A DNA stretch of 64,000 nucleotides from a bacterium (GTDB lineage: Bacteria; Babelota; Babeliae; Babelales; RVW-14): NCBI GenBank assembly GCA_016699045.1, contig CP064957.1, positions 620,001-684,000 of the forward strand. Reading direction: 5' to 3'. The position numbers were made by a program, and so were the translations under genes. Position 1 is the stretch's first letter. Every line of letters starts with the position of its first letter. Shown one piece after another: positions 55,563 through 64,000 of the stretch. The notes under the pieces were generated by a model. It was not told where the DNA came from. It saw only the letters and a program-made list of their open reading frames with translations, and made no database searches.

Positions 55563-56210
55563 ATCTTTCTTGCCCAAAGAAAGCCAATCTTTATCAAACT
55601 TTACAATCCCACTTTCCGTCAACGGATGATGCATCGCATCTGCCAACACCGCAGGCGGCAACGTAATAACATCAGAACCAACAGCAATAATATCTTGCCA
55701 ATGTTTCACGCTACGGATTGAAGCTGCTAAAATTTTGCTATCAAAATCATACTCTTGCACAATGTGCATCGCATCTCTAACTAAACCAACACCATCGCCA
55801 CCAATATCGTCTAATCTACCAACAAATGGCGATATGTACGTGACGCCCAGTTTGGCAACCAGTAAGACTTGAATTGCTGAAAACACCAGCGTAATATTCA
55901 GCTTAATACCTTCGTGCGCCAACCGCGCAATGACCGGTAAATATTCTTTGGCAAAAGGAATTTTTACAACAACATTGGGCGCCAATTGCGAAATTTCACG
56001 CGCCTGTTTATACACCATTTCTGGTTCTTTTTCAACAACTTCAATACTCACATCGCCCGCAACCAGAGAGCATATTTCAAGCAAAACTGCTTTGGAATTT
56101 TGGCCTTCCTTGCTCAGCGTACTGGGATTAGTCGTAACTCCATCAAGAATACCCGTTGAAGCCCATTGCCTGATAAGATCACGATTAGCCGTATCTATAA
56201 AAATTTTCAT
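55551..56210 (-). CDS. talC: Transaldolase / fructose-6-phosphate aldolase (TalC-type)
   Basis: 219 residues, family length. TalC-type enzymes form a Schiff base and move dihydroxyacetone units in the non-oxidative pentose phosphate path, or act as fructose-6-phosphate aldolases. The start MKIFIDTANRDLIRQW and GVTTNPSTLSKEG are classic. The reactive Lys is in NVVVKIPF (about 86), with KLNITLVFSAIQVLLVAKLGVTYISPFVGRLDDIGGDG and SILAASIRSVKHW following. Start ATG overlaps the preceding gene's stop (ATGA), so it is translationally coupled to the small exported protein upstream. Confidence 0.93.
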   Translation of the reverse strand: MKIFIDTANRDLIRQWASTGILDGVTTNPSTLSKEGQNSKAVLLEICSLVAGDVSIEVVEKEPEMVYKQAREISQLAPNVVVKIPFAKEYLPVIARLAHEGIKLNITLVFSAIQVLLVAKLGVTYISPFVGRLDDIGGDGVGLVRDAMHIVQEYDFDSKILAASIRSVKHWQDIIAVGSDVITLPPAVLADAMHHPLTESGIVKFDKDWLSLGKKDLLT

Positions 56211-56701
56211 AATTTCTCCATTGAAACGCGAGCATGATTACGACAACGATCACGTTGCCATACGGTTATTTGTTGCACTAATTGAGCACGATTTCTTAAT
56301 GTTACTTCTGATGGAAGCATATACTTTAAATGGTTACCAACTGGTTCTAAAGGCAAAAACCATACATCAAAAGATTTCATCGATTTAATAACAATAGCTT
56401 GGCTTTCAGGGAAAAAAAAGAGTTCGTAACTAAAATCATCTTTCAATATCGTTTGCTTAATATCAACCCTAAAACTATAATCACTTTCAACATACAACGT
56501 TAAACCAGTTGCAATCGCAGCATACGGGTAGATAATGCAAAACGAATGATTACAAATATCATATGATTTATAACGAGAACTACTACCTTCTGAAACAGCA
56601 AAACCAAGAGAGACGCCAGTATTATTGTGGAAACATACCTCCCCACTTACATCTGCATACAAACTACCCAATATCATCAGTATCTTAAGTATCTTTTTCA
56701 T
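56207..56701 (-). CDS. Small exported protein of unknown function
   Basis: 164 residues from the second of two adjacent ATGs (56701). A signal peptide (about 1-18, LGSLYADVSG) is followed by a compact domain rich in Tyr and Phe with an internal Cys pair (DICNHSFC, about 49-56) and EVCFHNNTGVSLGF at the start. That start resembles immunoglobulin-like or pilin-related beta proteins only vaguely. The basic tail is NRAQLVQQITVWQRDRCRNHARV. No family recognised. It lies between the leuS terminator and talC, and the ATGA overlap with talC implies co-expression. Confidence 0.65.
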   Translation of the reverse strand: MKKILKILMILGSLYADVSGEVCFHNNTGVSLGFAVSEGSSSRYKSYDICNHSFCIIYPYAAIATGLTLYVESDYSFRVDIKQTILKDDFSYELFFFPESQAIVIKSMKSFDVWFLPLEPVGNHLKYMLPSEVTLRNRAQLVQQITVWQRDRCRNHARVSMEKL

Positions 56702-56717
56702 CAATTCCCATAATAAA

Positions 56718-56755
56718 AAAATAGTGCGGACTAAAAATTAATCCGCACTATTCTA
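56718..56755 (-). terminator. leuS terminator
   Basis: AATAGTGCGGA / TCCGCACTATT, a perfect 11-bp stem with a following T run on the minus strand, just after the leuS stop at 56766. Confidence 0.85.
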
Positions 56756-56765
56756 TTTTTTGCGA

Positions 56766-59210
56766 TTATTTAATTACAAAGCTAATCAAACGATCTTGAA
56801 CAAAGACTGTTTTTAAAATGTTTTTGTCTTCAAGCCACTTTTTAACTTGTTCTTTGGCAAGCGGCTCAACATCAGCTTGCGCCAAGTTTTTGGCTACAAC
56901 AATACTGCCCCGCAACTTACCATTAATTTGAATGGCATACTCAACATCAGCAACATGCGCAAGTTCAGCGTTGTACACTGGCCACACGCAATCAGCCAAC
57001 TGCTTATGCAACAACTTTTCTAATAATTCACTAGCAAAATGAGGAACCATTACTGACAAAACAGTCAAAAATTGTTCAAGCATTTCATGATCGAACTGCA
57101 ATTTTTGTCCAGTTAAATCATTTAAATATTCCATAATCGCTGACACTGCCGTGTTCACTTTAAAACTTTCCAAACGTAGTTGGTAATCTTTTAAGAACTG
57201 GTGGAAGCGACGTTGTGTTGGATTGTCTGCTTTGGTACCGGCTGGCAACAACGTACCTTCACTTGTCAAAAACAACCACAAGCGATTTAAGAAACTGTAA
57301 ACGCCCTTAATTGATGATGTTTGCCATTCCGTATCAAGCTCTGGCGGCCCCATAAAGAGCATGTACATCCGCAACGTGTCAGCGCCCATTTCATCAACAA
57401 TTTCGTCTGGGTTAACTACGTTGCCTTTTGATTTAGACATCTTTTCAACACGACCAGAAATAGAACTCTTCATACACACCATGCCCTGATTGAACAGTTG
57501 TTTGAACGGTTCATCAAAGGGCAAATGCCCAAGATCATGCAATACTTTGACATAAAAACGCGCATACAAAAGATGCAAAATAGCATGTTCAATGCCACCA
57601 ACATACAAATCAACCGGCAGCCAACGCTTCATATCATCTTGACTAAACGGCTTGTCGGTCAGCCCTGGGTTTGGATAACGCAAAAAATACCAGCATGAAC
57701 CGGCCCATTGAGGCATGGTATTGGTTTCACGTTTGGCCATAACGCCACACTGCGGACAGGGAGTATTAACCCACTCGCTGATGGCCGCCAATGGTGACTC
57801 TCCCGTCCCTGTTGGCTGATAACGCTCAACTTCAGGTAAAACAATTGGCAGTTCACTTTCAGGCACCGGCACCACACCACAGACATCGCAATGAACAAGT
57901 GGAATAGGTTCACCCCAATAACGTTGGCGTGAAAAAATCCAATCACGCAAGCGATAAGAAATTTTACGCTTGGCCAGGCCTTTATGCTCACAATATTCAA
58001 TAATTGCGTGACGAACATCGCCTGCACGCTTGCCAGCAAACTGAGCCGGAGCTTGCAAAATACCATGCTGCATGTCGGCATAACACACTTCAAGATTTTT
58101 TACTTGTTCAGCCAACACTGGATCCTCAGGCAATAAAACAGCTTTAAGCGGAATGCTATACTTTTTGGCAAACTTAAAGTCACGCTCATCGTGAGCCGAA
58201 CATTTCACAACACCAGTACCATAATCTTTAATAGCAAAGCTTGCTACCCAAATAGGCAAATCGCCATTACCAACCGGGTCAACAATATAACGACCGGTAA
58301 AAATACCTTCTATTTCTTTTTCTTCAAATTTGTTTTCAGCACGGCTTTGAAGAAGCTTTTTGCAATATTCAAGCACTTCCTGCTCGCGCTCAGTACCCGC
58401 CACCAACGTTTGCAAAAACGGATGATCAGGCGCTATCACCACAAACGTATCGGCAATAAAAGCCTCAAAATGAGCTGAAAAAGTCTGCAATGTCAGGTTG
58501 GTATCTTTGACGGGGGCGGTAAAAATCAGGCCCTCGCTTTTGCCAATCCAGTTACTTTGCATGAGTTTGACCTTTTCTGGCCACTCAAGCGTCTCTAGCC
58601 CTTGAAGCAATTTTTCAGCATAATCAGTAATCCGCAAAACCCATTGACGCACCGGCTTTTGCTCGGTTGGAGAACCACAACGCTCGCATCCACCCGCCAC
58701 CACTTCTTCGTTGGCAAGGCCAGTCAAACATTTTGGGCACCAGTTAATGGGCATGCTGTCTTGGTAAGCAAGGCCTGCTTTGTACATTTGCAAAAAGATC
58801 CATTGCGTCCATTTGTAGTACGCAGGATCGGTAGTATCAACCTCTTTGCTCCAATCGTAAATCGCACCAATATTGGCAAGTTGGCGCTTGAAATTGGCAA
58901 TATTGGCAGCCGTCCCACCTTTTGGATGAATGCCTTTTTTAATAGCATCATTTTCTGCCGGTAGACCAAAAGCATCCCACCCCATTGGATGCAAAACATC
59001 ATAACCCTGCAGCCATTTCATCCGAGCATAAACATCTGAAAATACGTAACCCTTCCAATGACCCACGTGAATACCAGACCCGGAAGGATAGGGAAACATA
59101 TCCAAACAATAAAACGCTTCCTTGGTAGTATCGTTCCTCATTTTAAAATAAGGATCCTTTTGCCAAGAATTACGCCATTTTTCTTCAACAATTTTAAAAT
59201 CGTAACTCAT
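56766..59210 (-). CDS. leuS: Leucyl-tRNA synthetase
   Basis: 814 residues. It charges tRNA(Leu). The HIGH motif appears as GSGIHVGHWKG (about 46-56) and KMSKS as VEKMSKSKGNVVNPDEIV. The CP1 editing domain is present (about 225-415). Zinc sites show as CPKC and CERC in the N-terminal half, and CDVC with CPQC in the second half. The start chosen is the ATG at 59210: the ATG two codons upstream sits too close to AAGGGC. The C-terminal anticodon-binding part ends VFVQDRLISFVIK. Alone on its transcript. Confidence 0.96.
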   Translation of the reverse strand: MSYDFKIVEEKWRNSWQKDPYFKMRNDTTKEAFYCLDMFPYPSGSGIHVGHWKGYVFSDVYARMKWLQGYDVLHPMGWDAFGLPAENDAIKKGIHPKGGTAANIANFKRQLANIGAIYDWSKEVDTTDPAYYKWTQWIFLQMYKAGLAYQDSMPINWCPKCLTGLANEEVVAGGCERCGSPTEQKPVRQWVLRITDYAEKLLQGLETLEWPEKVKLMQSNWIGKSEGLIFTAPVKDTNLTLQTFSAHFEAFIADTFVVIAPDHPFLQTLVAGTEREQEVLEYCKKLLQSRAENKFEEKEIEGIFTGRYIVDPVGNGDLPIWVASFAIKDYGTGVVKCSAHDERDFKFAKKYSIPLKAVLLPEDPVLAEQVKNLEVCYADMQHGILQAPAQFAGKRAGDVRHAIIEYCEHKGLAKRKISYRLRDWIFSRQRYWGEPIPLVHCDVCGVVPVPESELPIVLPEVERYQPTGTGESPLAAISEWVNTPCPQCGVMAKRETNTMPQWAGSCWYFLRYPNPGLTDKPFSQDDMKRWLPVDLYVGGIEHAILHLLYARFYVKVLHDLGHLPFDEPFKQLFNQGMVCMKSSISGRVEKMSKSKGNVVNPDEIVDEMGADTLRMYMLFMGPPELDTEWQTSSIKGVYSFLNRLWLFLTSEGTLLPAGTKADNPTQRRFHQFLKDYQLRLESFKVNTAVSAIMEYLNDLTGQKLQFDHEMLEQFLTVLSVMVPHFASELLEKLLHKQLADCVWPVYNAELAHVADVEYAIQINGKLRGSIVVAKNLAQADVEPLAKEQVKKWLEDKNILKTVFVQDRLISFVIK

Positions 59211-59369
59211 TATCATGCCCTTGTTACCGTAAAAAGGTGGGTTCCTTATAAATCTTTATATAAAGTTTTAGCTGTCCCATTGTAGTCCAAAATCAAAAAA
59301 ATGACCAAAAATAAATCGCTCACGCCCATCTTAACACCATTTGTAAAAAATAATTACAAATAAGAATTA

Positions 59370-59399
59370 TTGACTTTGGTGGCCGAATTTAGCTAGCAT
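59370..59399 (+). promoter_or_regulatory. Candidate promoter of the clostripain cluster
   Basis: TTGACT, 18 bases, TAGCAT, about 65 bases before the ATG at 59468. It lies in a 250-bp AT-rich gap between divergent leuS and the proteases. Confidence 0.35.
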
Positions 59400-59467
59400 G
59401 AAAATAGAGCATTATGACAAAGACCTGAACAATTGAAACATTTGATCCTCTGAGGGGGGGAATAATA

Positions 59468-60874
59468 ATGAAGATTTTTAACCTTAGATTCAACAATTTT
59501 GCTGCCAAAAATAAATTTATTTTTCTATTTGTGTTTTTTTTGAGTCCGGCGATCACAATGGCAGGGGCAGTCTCACGCCCCAAAACATCCCCAGCCTCAA
59601 AGATAGTTGCCTCAGCAGGAGCAGACTGGACCATCCTTATTTATGCGCAGGCCAATAACTCACTCAGCAAATTTGCTCATCGCAATTTTGCTGACATGGC
59701 AACCGTTGGCTCCAGCAAGAATCTTAACATTCTCGTTCAATGGTACCAACCCGGACAGCAAGGCATTTGGCGCTACCAAATCAACAAAGAACGAATGGAC
59801 CTGGACGAATACAAGCCAGAACCAACAGACGGCAACAAAGCTCAAGACTTAGTAGATTCAATGGAATGGGCGGTAAGCAAGTACCCAGCCAAAAAGTACG
59901 CACTTATTTTATGGAACCATGGCATGGGCGTTATCGATCCATTGTGGGGGAAATCTCTCCAAATGATTCAACCAAAAATGATGAAAAATAATCCGCGCAT
60001 TCAGATCGAAGGCCTCACACAAGCAGCACCTCAAGAAAAAAAGAAAGCATCAGTAGAACAAAAAGACCATCGTGGTATTTTATTTAACGAAAACTCACGA
60101 ACCTACATGACCAATCAAGTTCTTGCGCAAGCATTAAACGAAATCAAAACACGCGTACTTAACGACCGAAAAATTGATCTTTTTGGTATGGATGCCTGTT
60201 TAATGTCCATGATTGAAGTTGGTTACCAAGTACGTAACTACGCATCATACATGGTAAGCTCACAAGAAGTTGAATTAGCATCGGGCTGGGCATACCAACC
60301 ATTGTTGCATAAACTTACCAACAACACGTTAACGCCAGCACAACTTGCTCAAGAAATCGTTATCAATTATCAGAATCTTTATAAAAATAAGATACAATTT
60401 TATACTCAATCGGCTATTAATCTTGAAAAGATTGATCTCTTAAAAGATTCTATAGATACCGTTGTTCACGACATAACCATATGCAAAGACCTTGATCCAA
60501 TTAAATTTATCGATGTTATAAAAAAAGCCCGTAGCAACTGTATTCAATTCAGCACACAAAGTTATATCGACCTTCATTCTTTTTTCTCGGAGCTTTCAAA
60601 ACAAATAACCAGCACTTATGCCAATCGCGCTCAATCAAAGCGTTTGCATCCACTGACCGAAGCAAACCGTAAGCTCCAAGAATCGATTTCGCTCAGTATG
60701 AAAATTTTGGCAGATATTGTTATTGCTAACACATCGGGACGCTATTTAGCAAATGTTAAAGGACTCTCAATTTATTACCCACAAACAGACATAGACACTT
60801 CGTATCCCAAAACTGAGTTTGCACAAGATTCAACTTGGCACCTCTTTTTACAACAAATACTTGCGCTTCAGTAG
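59468..60874 (+). CDS. Exported clostripain-family (C11) cysteine protease, copy 1
   Basis: 468 residues. Signal peptide about 1-32 (cleavage after TMA). Peptidase family C11 uses a His-Cys dyad: ILWNHGMG (His 151) and FGMDACLMSMIE (Cys 244). The fold is related to caspases and gingipains; clostripain cuts after Arg. Flanking segments are well kept: DWTILIYAQANNSLSKFA, AVSKYPAKKYALILW, EVGYQVRNYA and VSSQEVELASGWAY. A 45-residue insertion with KKK and QK separates the dyad halves. Copies 2-4 follow head to tail. Secreted or periplasmic; the target is unknown. The ribosome site is GGGGGG near the ATG. Confidence 0.88.
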   Translation: MKIFNLRFNNFAAKNKFIFLFVFFLSPAITMAGAVSRPKTSPASKIVASAGADWTILIYAQANNSLSKFAHRNFADMATVGSSKNLNILVQWYQPGQQGIWRYQINKERMDLDEYKPEPTDGNKAQDLVDSMEWAVSKYPAKKYALILWNHGMGVIDPLWGKSLQMIQPKMMKNNPRIQIEGLTQAAPQEKKKASVEQKDHRGILFNENSRTYMTNQVLAQALNEIKTRVLNDRKIDLFGMDACLMSMIEVGYQVRNYASYMVSSQEVELASGWAYQPLLHKLTNNTLTPAQLAQEIVINYQNLYKNKIQFYTQSAINLEKIDLLKDSIDTVVHDITICKDLDPIKFIDVIKKARSNCIQFSTQSYIDLHSFFSELSKQITSTYANRAQSKRLHPLTEANRKLQESISLSMKILADIVIANTSGRYLANVKGLSIYYPQTDIDTSYPKTEFAQDSTWHLFLQQILALQ

Positions 60875-60882
60875 GAGTAACG

Positions 60883-62199
60883 ATGAGCATTCGCAACAAA
60901 GTAGTCTACTTTTTGCTTATCGCTATCATAGTCATGCCGGCTATCAATGCTGCCAAGCAAGCTGAATGGACAATCTTAACCTACATTCAAGCAGACAATA
61001 GCTTAGCTTCTTTTGCTTTGAAAAATATACAAAACATGCAAAAAGCGGCATCGAACAACAATATCAATATTTTAGTCCACTGGAATCAGCCAGAAAATAG
61101 AAACATTGTACGCTATCGCGTTACTCAAAAAGCTCTCATTGAAGATAAAAATATTGGAATCAAAACTTATGATGATCACGAAAAAAGCCTTGTTGATGCC
61201 ATGCAGTGGGCAGCTTTGAGATACCCTGCAAAAAAATATATGCTCAATCTTTGGAATCATGGAAGCGGTATTATTGATCGCGTAAATTACTTAAAAGGCA
61301 GAGATCAAATACGATCACCGCTCAATGATACGTCGTGGCTTGAAGTTCCTGGGTTGAAAAAAAAATCACCATTTCGAGGCATTTTGTACAGTGATACCAA
61401 CCGTACTTATCTTAATAATCAACAACTAACACGCTCACTCAAAGCTATTGCATTCATTCTTGGAAAAAAAATTGACGTCGTTGGTATGGACGCTTGCTTT
61501 ATGGCAATGCTTGAAGTTGCTTATCAAATTAAAGATCATGCCAAAGTTTTAGTTGCTTCACAAAACTCTGAGCCAGGCTTAGGATGGCACTACGAAGCAT
61601 TTTTAAACAACCTTAGCAAAAATCCACATCTTTTTAATGCACCAAAATTAAGTAAACACATTGTGAATACCTACCAAAAGCTCTATGCCGGCAGCGTAAA
61701 TTTTTATACGCAATCCGCGATCAATTTAAACGCTATTGACCCGATCAAAGAGAATATCAATCAACTTGTTGCCAGCCTTGAACAATGCAAAATGTTAAAT
61801 GAACAAAAAATTAAAGCTGTCATCCAAACAGCCAGCAACAAAGCACTGAATTTTCATGTTAGCGATTTTATTGATCTTCACTCTTTTTATACCGCTTTGC
61901 TTAATGCCATCAAGGGAACAATTATCAATAAGCAAGCGAACAAAAATAATCATGAATACATAGCTGCTTTGCACGATGTACGGGCAATTGTGCGCGATGG
62001 CCTTACCTCTATTAATCAAGCAGTTTACCACTCAACCGCAGCCCCACAGTACAGCAAGGCTCATGGGATTTCAATTTATGTGCCACGCAAAAAAATTCAT
62101 AGTTCATATGCAAAAACTATGTTTGCTAACGATAGTTTATGGCTTCATTTTTTAGAAACCTTCTTTACATCTTATTACAACTTTACTGAAGAAGACTGA
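60883..62199 (+). CDS. Exported clostripain-family (C11) cysteine protease, copy 2
   Basis: 438 residues from the ATG at 60883 (AGGAG five bases upstream); the longer frame to 60835 overlaps copy 1. Signal peptide MSIRNKVVYFLLIAIIVMPAINA. Dyad: LWNHGSG (His 126) and VGMDACFMAML (Cys 205). Also QADNSLASFALKNIQNM, VASQNSEPGLGWHYEAF and the C-terminal HGISIYVPRKKIHSSYAKTMFANDSLWLHFL, which each copy ends with. The gap to copy 1 is eight bases, so they share a transcript. Confidence 0.88.
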   Translation: MSIRNKVVYFLLIAIIVMPAINAAKQAEWTILTYIQADNSLASFALKNIQNMQKAASNNNINILVHWNQPENRNIVRYRVTQKALIEDKNIGIKTYDDHEKSLVDAMQWAALRYPAKKYMLNLWNHGSGIIDRVNYLKGRDQIRSPLNDTSWLEVPGLKKKSPFRGILYSDTNRTYLNNQQLTRSLKAIAFILGKKIDVVGMDACFMAMLEVAYQIKDHAKVLVASQNSEPGLGWHYEAFLNNLSKNPHLFNAPKLSKHIVNTYQKLYAGSVNFYTQSAINLNAIDPIKENINQLVASLEQCKMLNEQKIKAVIQTASNKALNFHVSDFIDLHSFYTALLNAIKGTIINKQANKNNHEYIAALHDVRAIVRDGLTSINQAVYHSTAAPQYSKAHGISIYVPRKKIHSSYAKTMFANDSLWLHFLETFFTSYYNFTEED

Positions 62200-62201
62200 T
62201 C

Positions 62202-63410
62202 ATGAAAACAACATCAAGACTTAGCATCACACTCATTATTTTTACGACTACCTTAAATGCTCAAGCTGACTGGACTCTCTTAAACTATATTGAAGCAAAT
62301 AACAACATTGCATCGTCTGCTCAAAAAAATATTGATGTAATGAAAGCCATTGGCTCAACAAAAAACGTTAATATTTTAGTTCAACATTCTGAACCAACCA
62401 AAGCGCATCGGTACAGAATAAGCCAGGATGGTAGCGCACAAAACGCACCATTTAACAAAGAAATGGGCGTAAGCCCTGAGCAAGAACTGGTCAACGCGAT
62501 CCAATGGGCTCACACGAACTATCCCGCAAAGCACTTTATGCTTATTTTATGGAGTCATGGCACCGGCATTATTAACGAAGAAAAAAACAAAAAAATTTAT
62601 GCTCAACATCGACAAAAATATACGCACACACGCGCCATTCTTTACAATTATCATCATGAAACTTTTTTAAGCCATCAACAACTCGAAAACGCCTTAAAAC
62701 GTATCAAAACTATTCGTGGCAAAAATATTGATATTATTGGCATGGACGCTTGCCTCATGGGAAGTTTAGAAGTTGCCTATCAAATAAAAGATTATGCCGA
62801 TTATTTCATTGCTTCAGAAAACGTTGAACTAACACCCGGCTGGCTTTATGCCGGATTTTTACGCAGGCTTGTTGAACAAAATAGTATGACACCTGTTCAA
62901 CTCATGAATATTATTGTTTCTTCATTTTCCAGCGCCAATACAACACGCAGCGCTCGCTACACATTATCAGGGACAAAATTGAGCAATCTTAACGACTTGC
63001 CTGAAAAAATAAATGCTGTTATTGAAGCTTTTTATGCAAGTCAAGAAATAGTAGGAACCGATATTGAAAAAGTTTTGTATACCGCTTATGCAGCAACCAA
63101 CCAGTTTGATAAGCTTGGCTACCTGGACGCTCACCATCTTTTTTTTAATATGGCATACGGCATCGAAAAGTTTGCCAAAAAAAGAACTGCTCATGATCAA
63201 GAAATCCTCAAAAACCTAGCCATTAAATTGCATACTCTTTGTTCAAGTATTCGCAAAGCAGTTGTAGTAAACAAAACCGGCATTTTATACAAAAAATCAA
63301 AAGGGCTTACAATCTATTATCCAAAAAAATCACTTCATCCATCATACCGCTCTACCATGTTTGCACAAGATACTTTCTGGCTCTCATTTATTCAAGAACA
63401 TCGTCCTTAA
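62202..63410 (+). CDS. Exported clostripain-family (C11) cysteine protease, copy 3
   Basis: 402 residues, the shortest of the set. Signal peptide about 1-20 (TTTLNA). Dyad: LWSHGTG (His 119; Asn before it replaced by Ser) and GMDACLMGSLE (Cys 184). The insertion between the two is short here. C-terminal KSKGLTIYYPKKSLHPSYRSTMFAQDTFWLSF. It begins two bases after the stop of copy 2 (GAAG upstream), so it is co-translated. Substrate preference likely differs as pocket residues vary. Confidence 0.88.
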   Translation: MKTTSRLSITLIIFTTTLNAQADWTLLNYIEANNNIASSAQKNIDVMKAIGSTKNVNILVQHSEPTKAHRYRISQDGSAQNAPFNKEMGVSPEQELVNAIQWAHTNYPAKHFMLILWSHGTGIINEEKNKKIYAQHRQKYTHTRAILYNYHHETFLSHQQLENALKRIKTIRGKNIDIIGMDACLMGSLEVAYQIKDYADYFIASENVELTPGWLYAGFLRRLVEQNSMTPVQLMNIIVSSFSSANTTRSARYTLSGTKLSNLNDLPEKINAVIEAFYASQEIVGTDIEKVLYTAYAATNQFDKLGYLDAHHLFFNMAYGIEKFAKKRTAHDQEILKNLAIKLHTLCSSIRKAVVVNKTGILYKKSKGLTIYYPKKSLHPSYRSTMFAQDTFWLSFIQEHRP

Positions 63411-63439
63411 GCTTCTTATCTTAATTATTAATCTCAACT

Positions 63440-63507
63440 CTTGATTACGCGTTATGCAGATTTTTAAACTTGGCCAGTTGTTCTGGAATGAGTTACCCGT
63501 AATCAAG
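63440..63507. repeat. Inverted repeat overlapping the ribosome site of clostripain copy 4
   Basis: CTTGATTACG at 63440-63449 and CGTAATCAAG at 63498-63507, perfect 10-bp arms. The second arm runs into AAGGAG, the ribosome site for the ATG at 63517, so the stem could hide it. Confidence 0.45.
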
Positions 63508-63516
63508 GAGACATTT

Positions 63517-64000
63517 ATGAAAAAACGTTTTTTAGTGCCTTTTGTATGCATTCTTATTTTGACGCAACAAACGGCAAGTGCAATAGCCGAATGGACCGTT
63601 TTAACATATATACAAGCGGACAGCAATCTTGCTCCCTATGCCTATACCAACATTAACGACATGCAAAAAGTTGGTTCAACCTCAAATGTCAACATTATCG
63701 TTCAATGGGACCAACCAAACAATAATAAAACATGGCGATACAAAATAAACAAAGGCTCCCGCACAGAGGTTGGCTCATTGAATACTGAAATGGGGCATCA
63801 ACCAGCTCAAGAACTTATTACATCTTTGCAATGGATTAAAGCCAACTATCCCGCAAAGAAATACGCTCTCATTTTGTGGGACCATGGCATGGGCGTACTG
63901 GACAGATCGCAGAACAATACCGTACCCTCACATTCATGGCTCACGCTACCAGGACACAATAACGTGCCACACAACAATGAACGCGGCATTTTATACGACT
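63517..64000 (+). CDS. Exported clostripain-family (C11) cysteine protease, copy 4 (cut by window edge)
   Basis: 161 codons visible. ATG at 63517 with AAGGAG upstream. Signal peptide about 1-22 (QTASA), then EWTVLTYIQADSNLAPYAY, WIKANYPAKKYALILWDHGMG with the catalytic His, and NERGILYD at the edge. The Cys half is beyond the window. Unlike copies 1-3 it is separated by a 106-bp gap with an inverted repeat, so it may be regulated separately. More copies may follow. Confidence 0.87.
   Translation, partial: MKKRFLVPFVCILILTQQTASAIAEWTVLTYIQADSNLAPYAYTNINDMQKVGSTSNVNIIVQWDQPNNNKTWRYKINKGSRTEVGSLNTEMGHQPAQELITSLQWIKANYPAKKYALILWDHGMGVLDRSQNNTVPSHSWLTLPGHNNVPHNNERGILYD

Noticed and set aside
63384..63626. 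80-codon minus-strand frame at the start of clostripain copy 4
   Set aside because: It is antisense to a clear signal peptide and ribosome site and shows no domain.

Overview
The window reads as chromosomal DNA of a low-GC, diderm, host-associated bacterium. Outer-membrane genes (kdsA, lpxD, an OmpH/Skp-type chaperone, a TamB-like protein, a Pal-like lipoprotein) sit beside scattered type IV pilus / type II secretion genes. Many exported proteins have eukaryote-like or host-interaction flavour: ankyrin repeats, a DUSP23-like phosphatase, a PLD-type nuclease, clostripain-like proteases, HtrA proteases and an exported GH1 glycosidase. This mix suggests an intracellular, amoeba-associated lineage such as Candidatus Dependentiae (TM6/Babeliae). 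That placement is an inference from gene content; a 16S search would settle it.

Layout. 1-2528: a Mg-type P-ATPase gene split by a decayed IS200-like element; it runs off the left edge. 2643-8231: a minus-strand operon of ybaK, then a CYTH-domain fusion, then ten small exported single-span paralogs sharing one short domain. 8420-12195: a threonine aldolase-like gene (plus), a signal-peptide GH1 enzyme and two tandem two-span membrane paralogs (minus). 12236-17578: one compact rRNA operon on the minus strand (16S-23S-5S) with its own promoter, boxA-like elements, processing stems and terminator, and no tRNA in the spacer. 17848-23630: PfkB kinase, PilM/PilN-like protein, ribosomal protein S1, a lipoprotein-type nucleoside diphosphate kinase, and a lipase-like hydrolase with an apparent ATA start. 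23713-36125 (minus): Ser/Arg/Gly-rich exported protein, frameshifted kdsA, nusB, efp, pth, prs, lpxD, skp-like, HerA-like ATPase, acpS, comM, ankyrin protein, RRM protein, second CYTH protein. 36149-41247 (minus): secretin, PilP-like, PilO-like, exported DUSP, GspE/PilB ATPase. 41395-45328: Pal-like lipoprotein, RNase E/G, gatB. 45419-50118: three tandem HtrA-type genes, one broken. 50312-59210: ruvA, pseudopilin, TamB-like, coiled-coil protein, exported PLD, talC, a small exported protein, leuS. 59468-64000: at least four tandem exported clostripain-family (C11) genes; the last is cut by the right edge.

The housekeeping blocks look functional and tightly packed, with 4-49 bp overlaps. The pilus/secretion genes and comM together suggest a reduced type IV pilus or DNA-uptake machine. 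The expanded tandem families (small exported proteins, HtrA, C11 proteases, two-span pairs) look like lineage-specific surface or secreted repertoires. Several coding frames are interrupted, some at short homopolymers (kdsA, tnpA, one HtrA copy, one two-span paralog). These may be true decay or assembly errors. I could run no searches, so family names rest on motifs recognised by eye.
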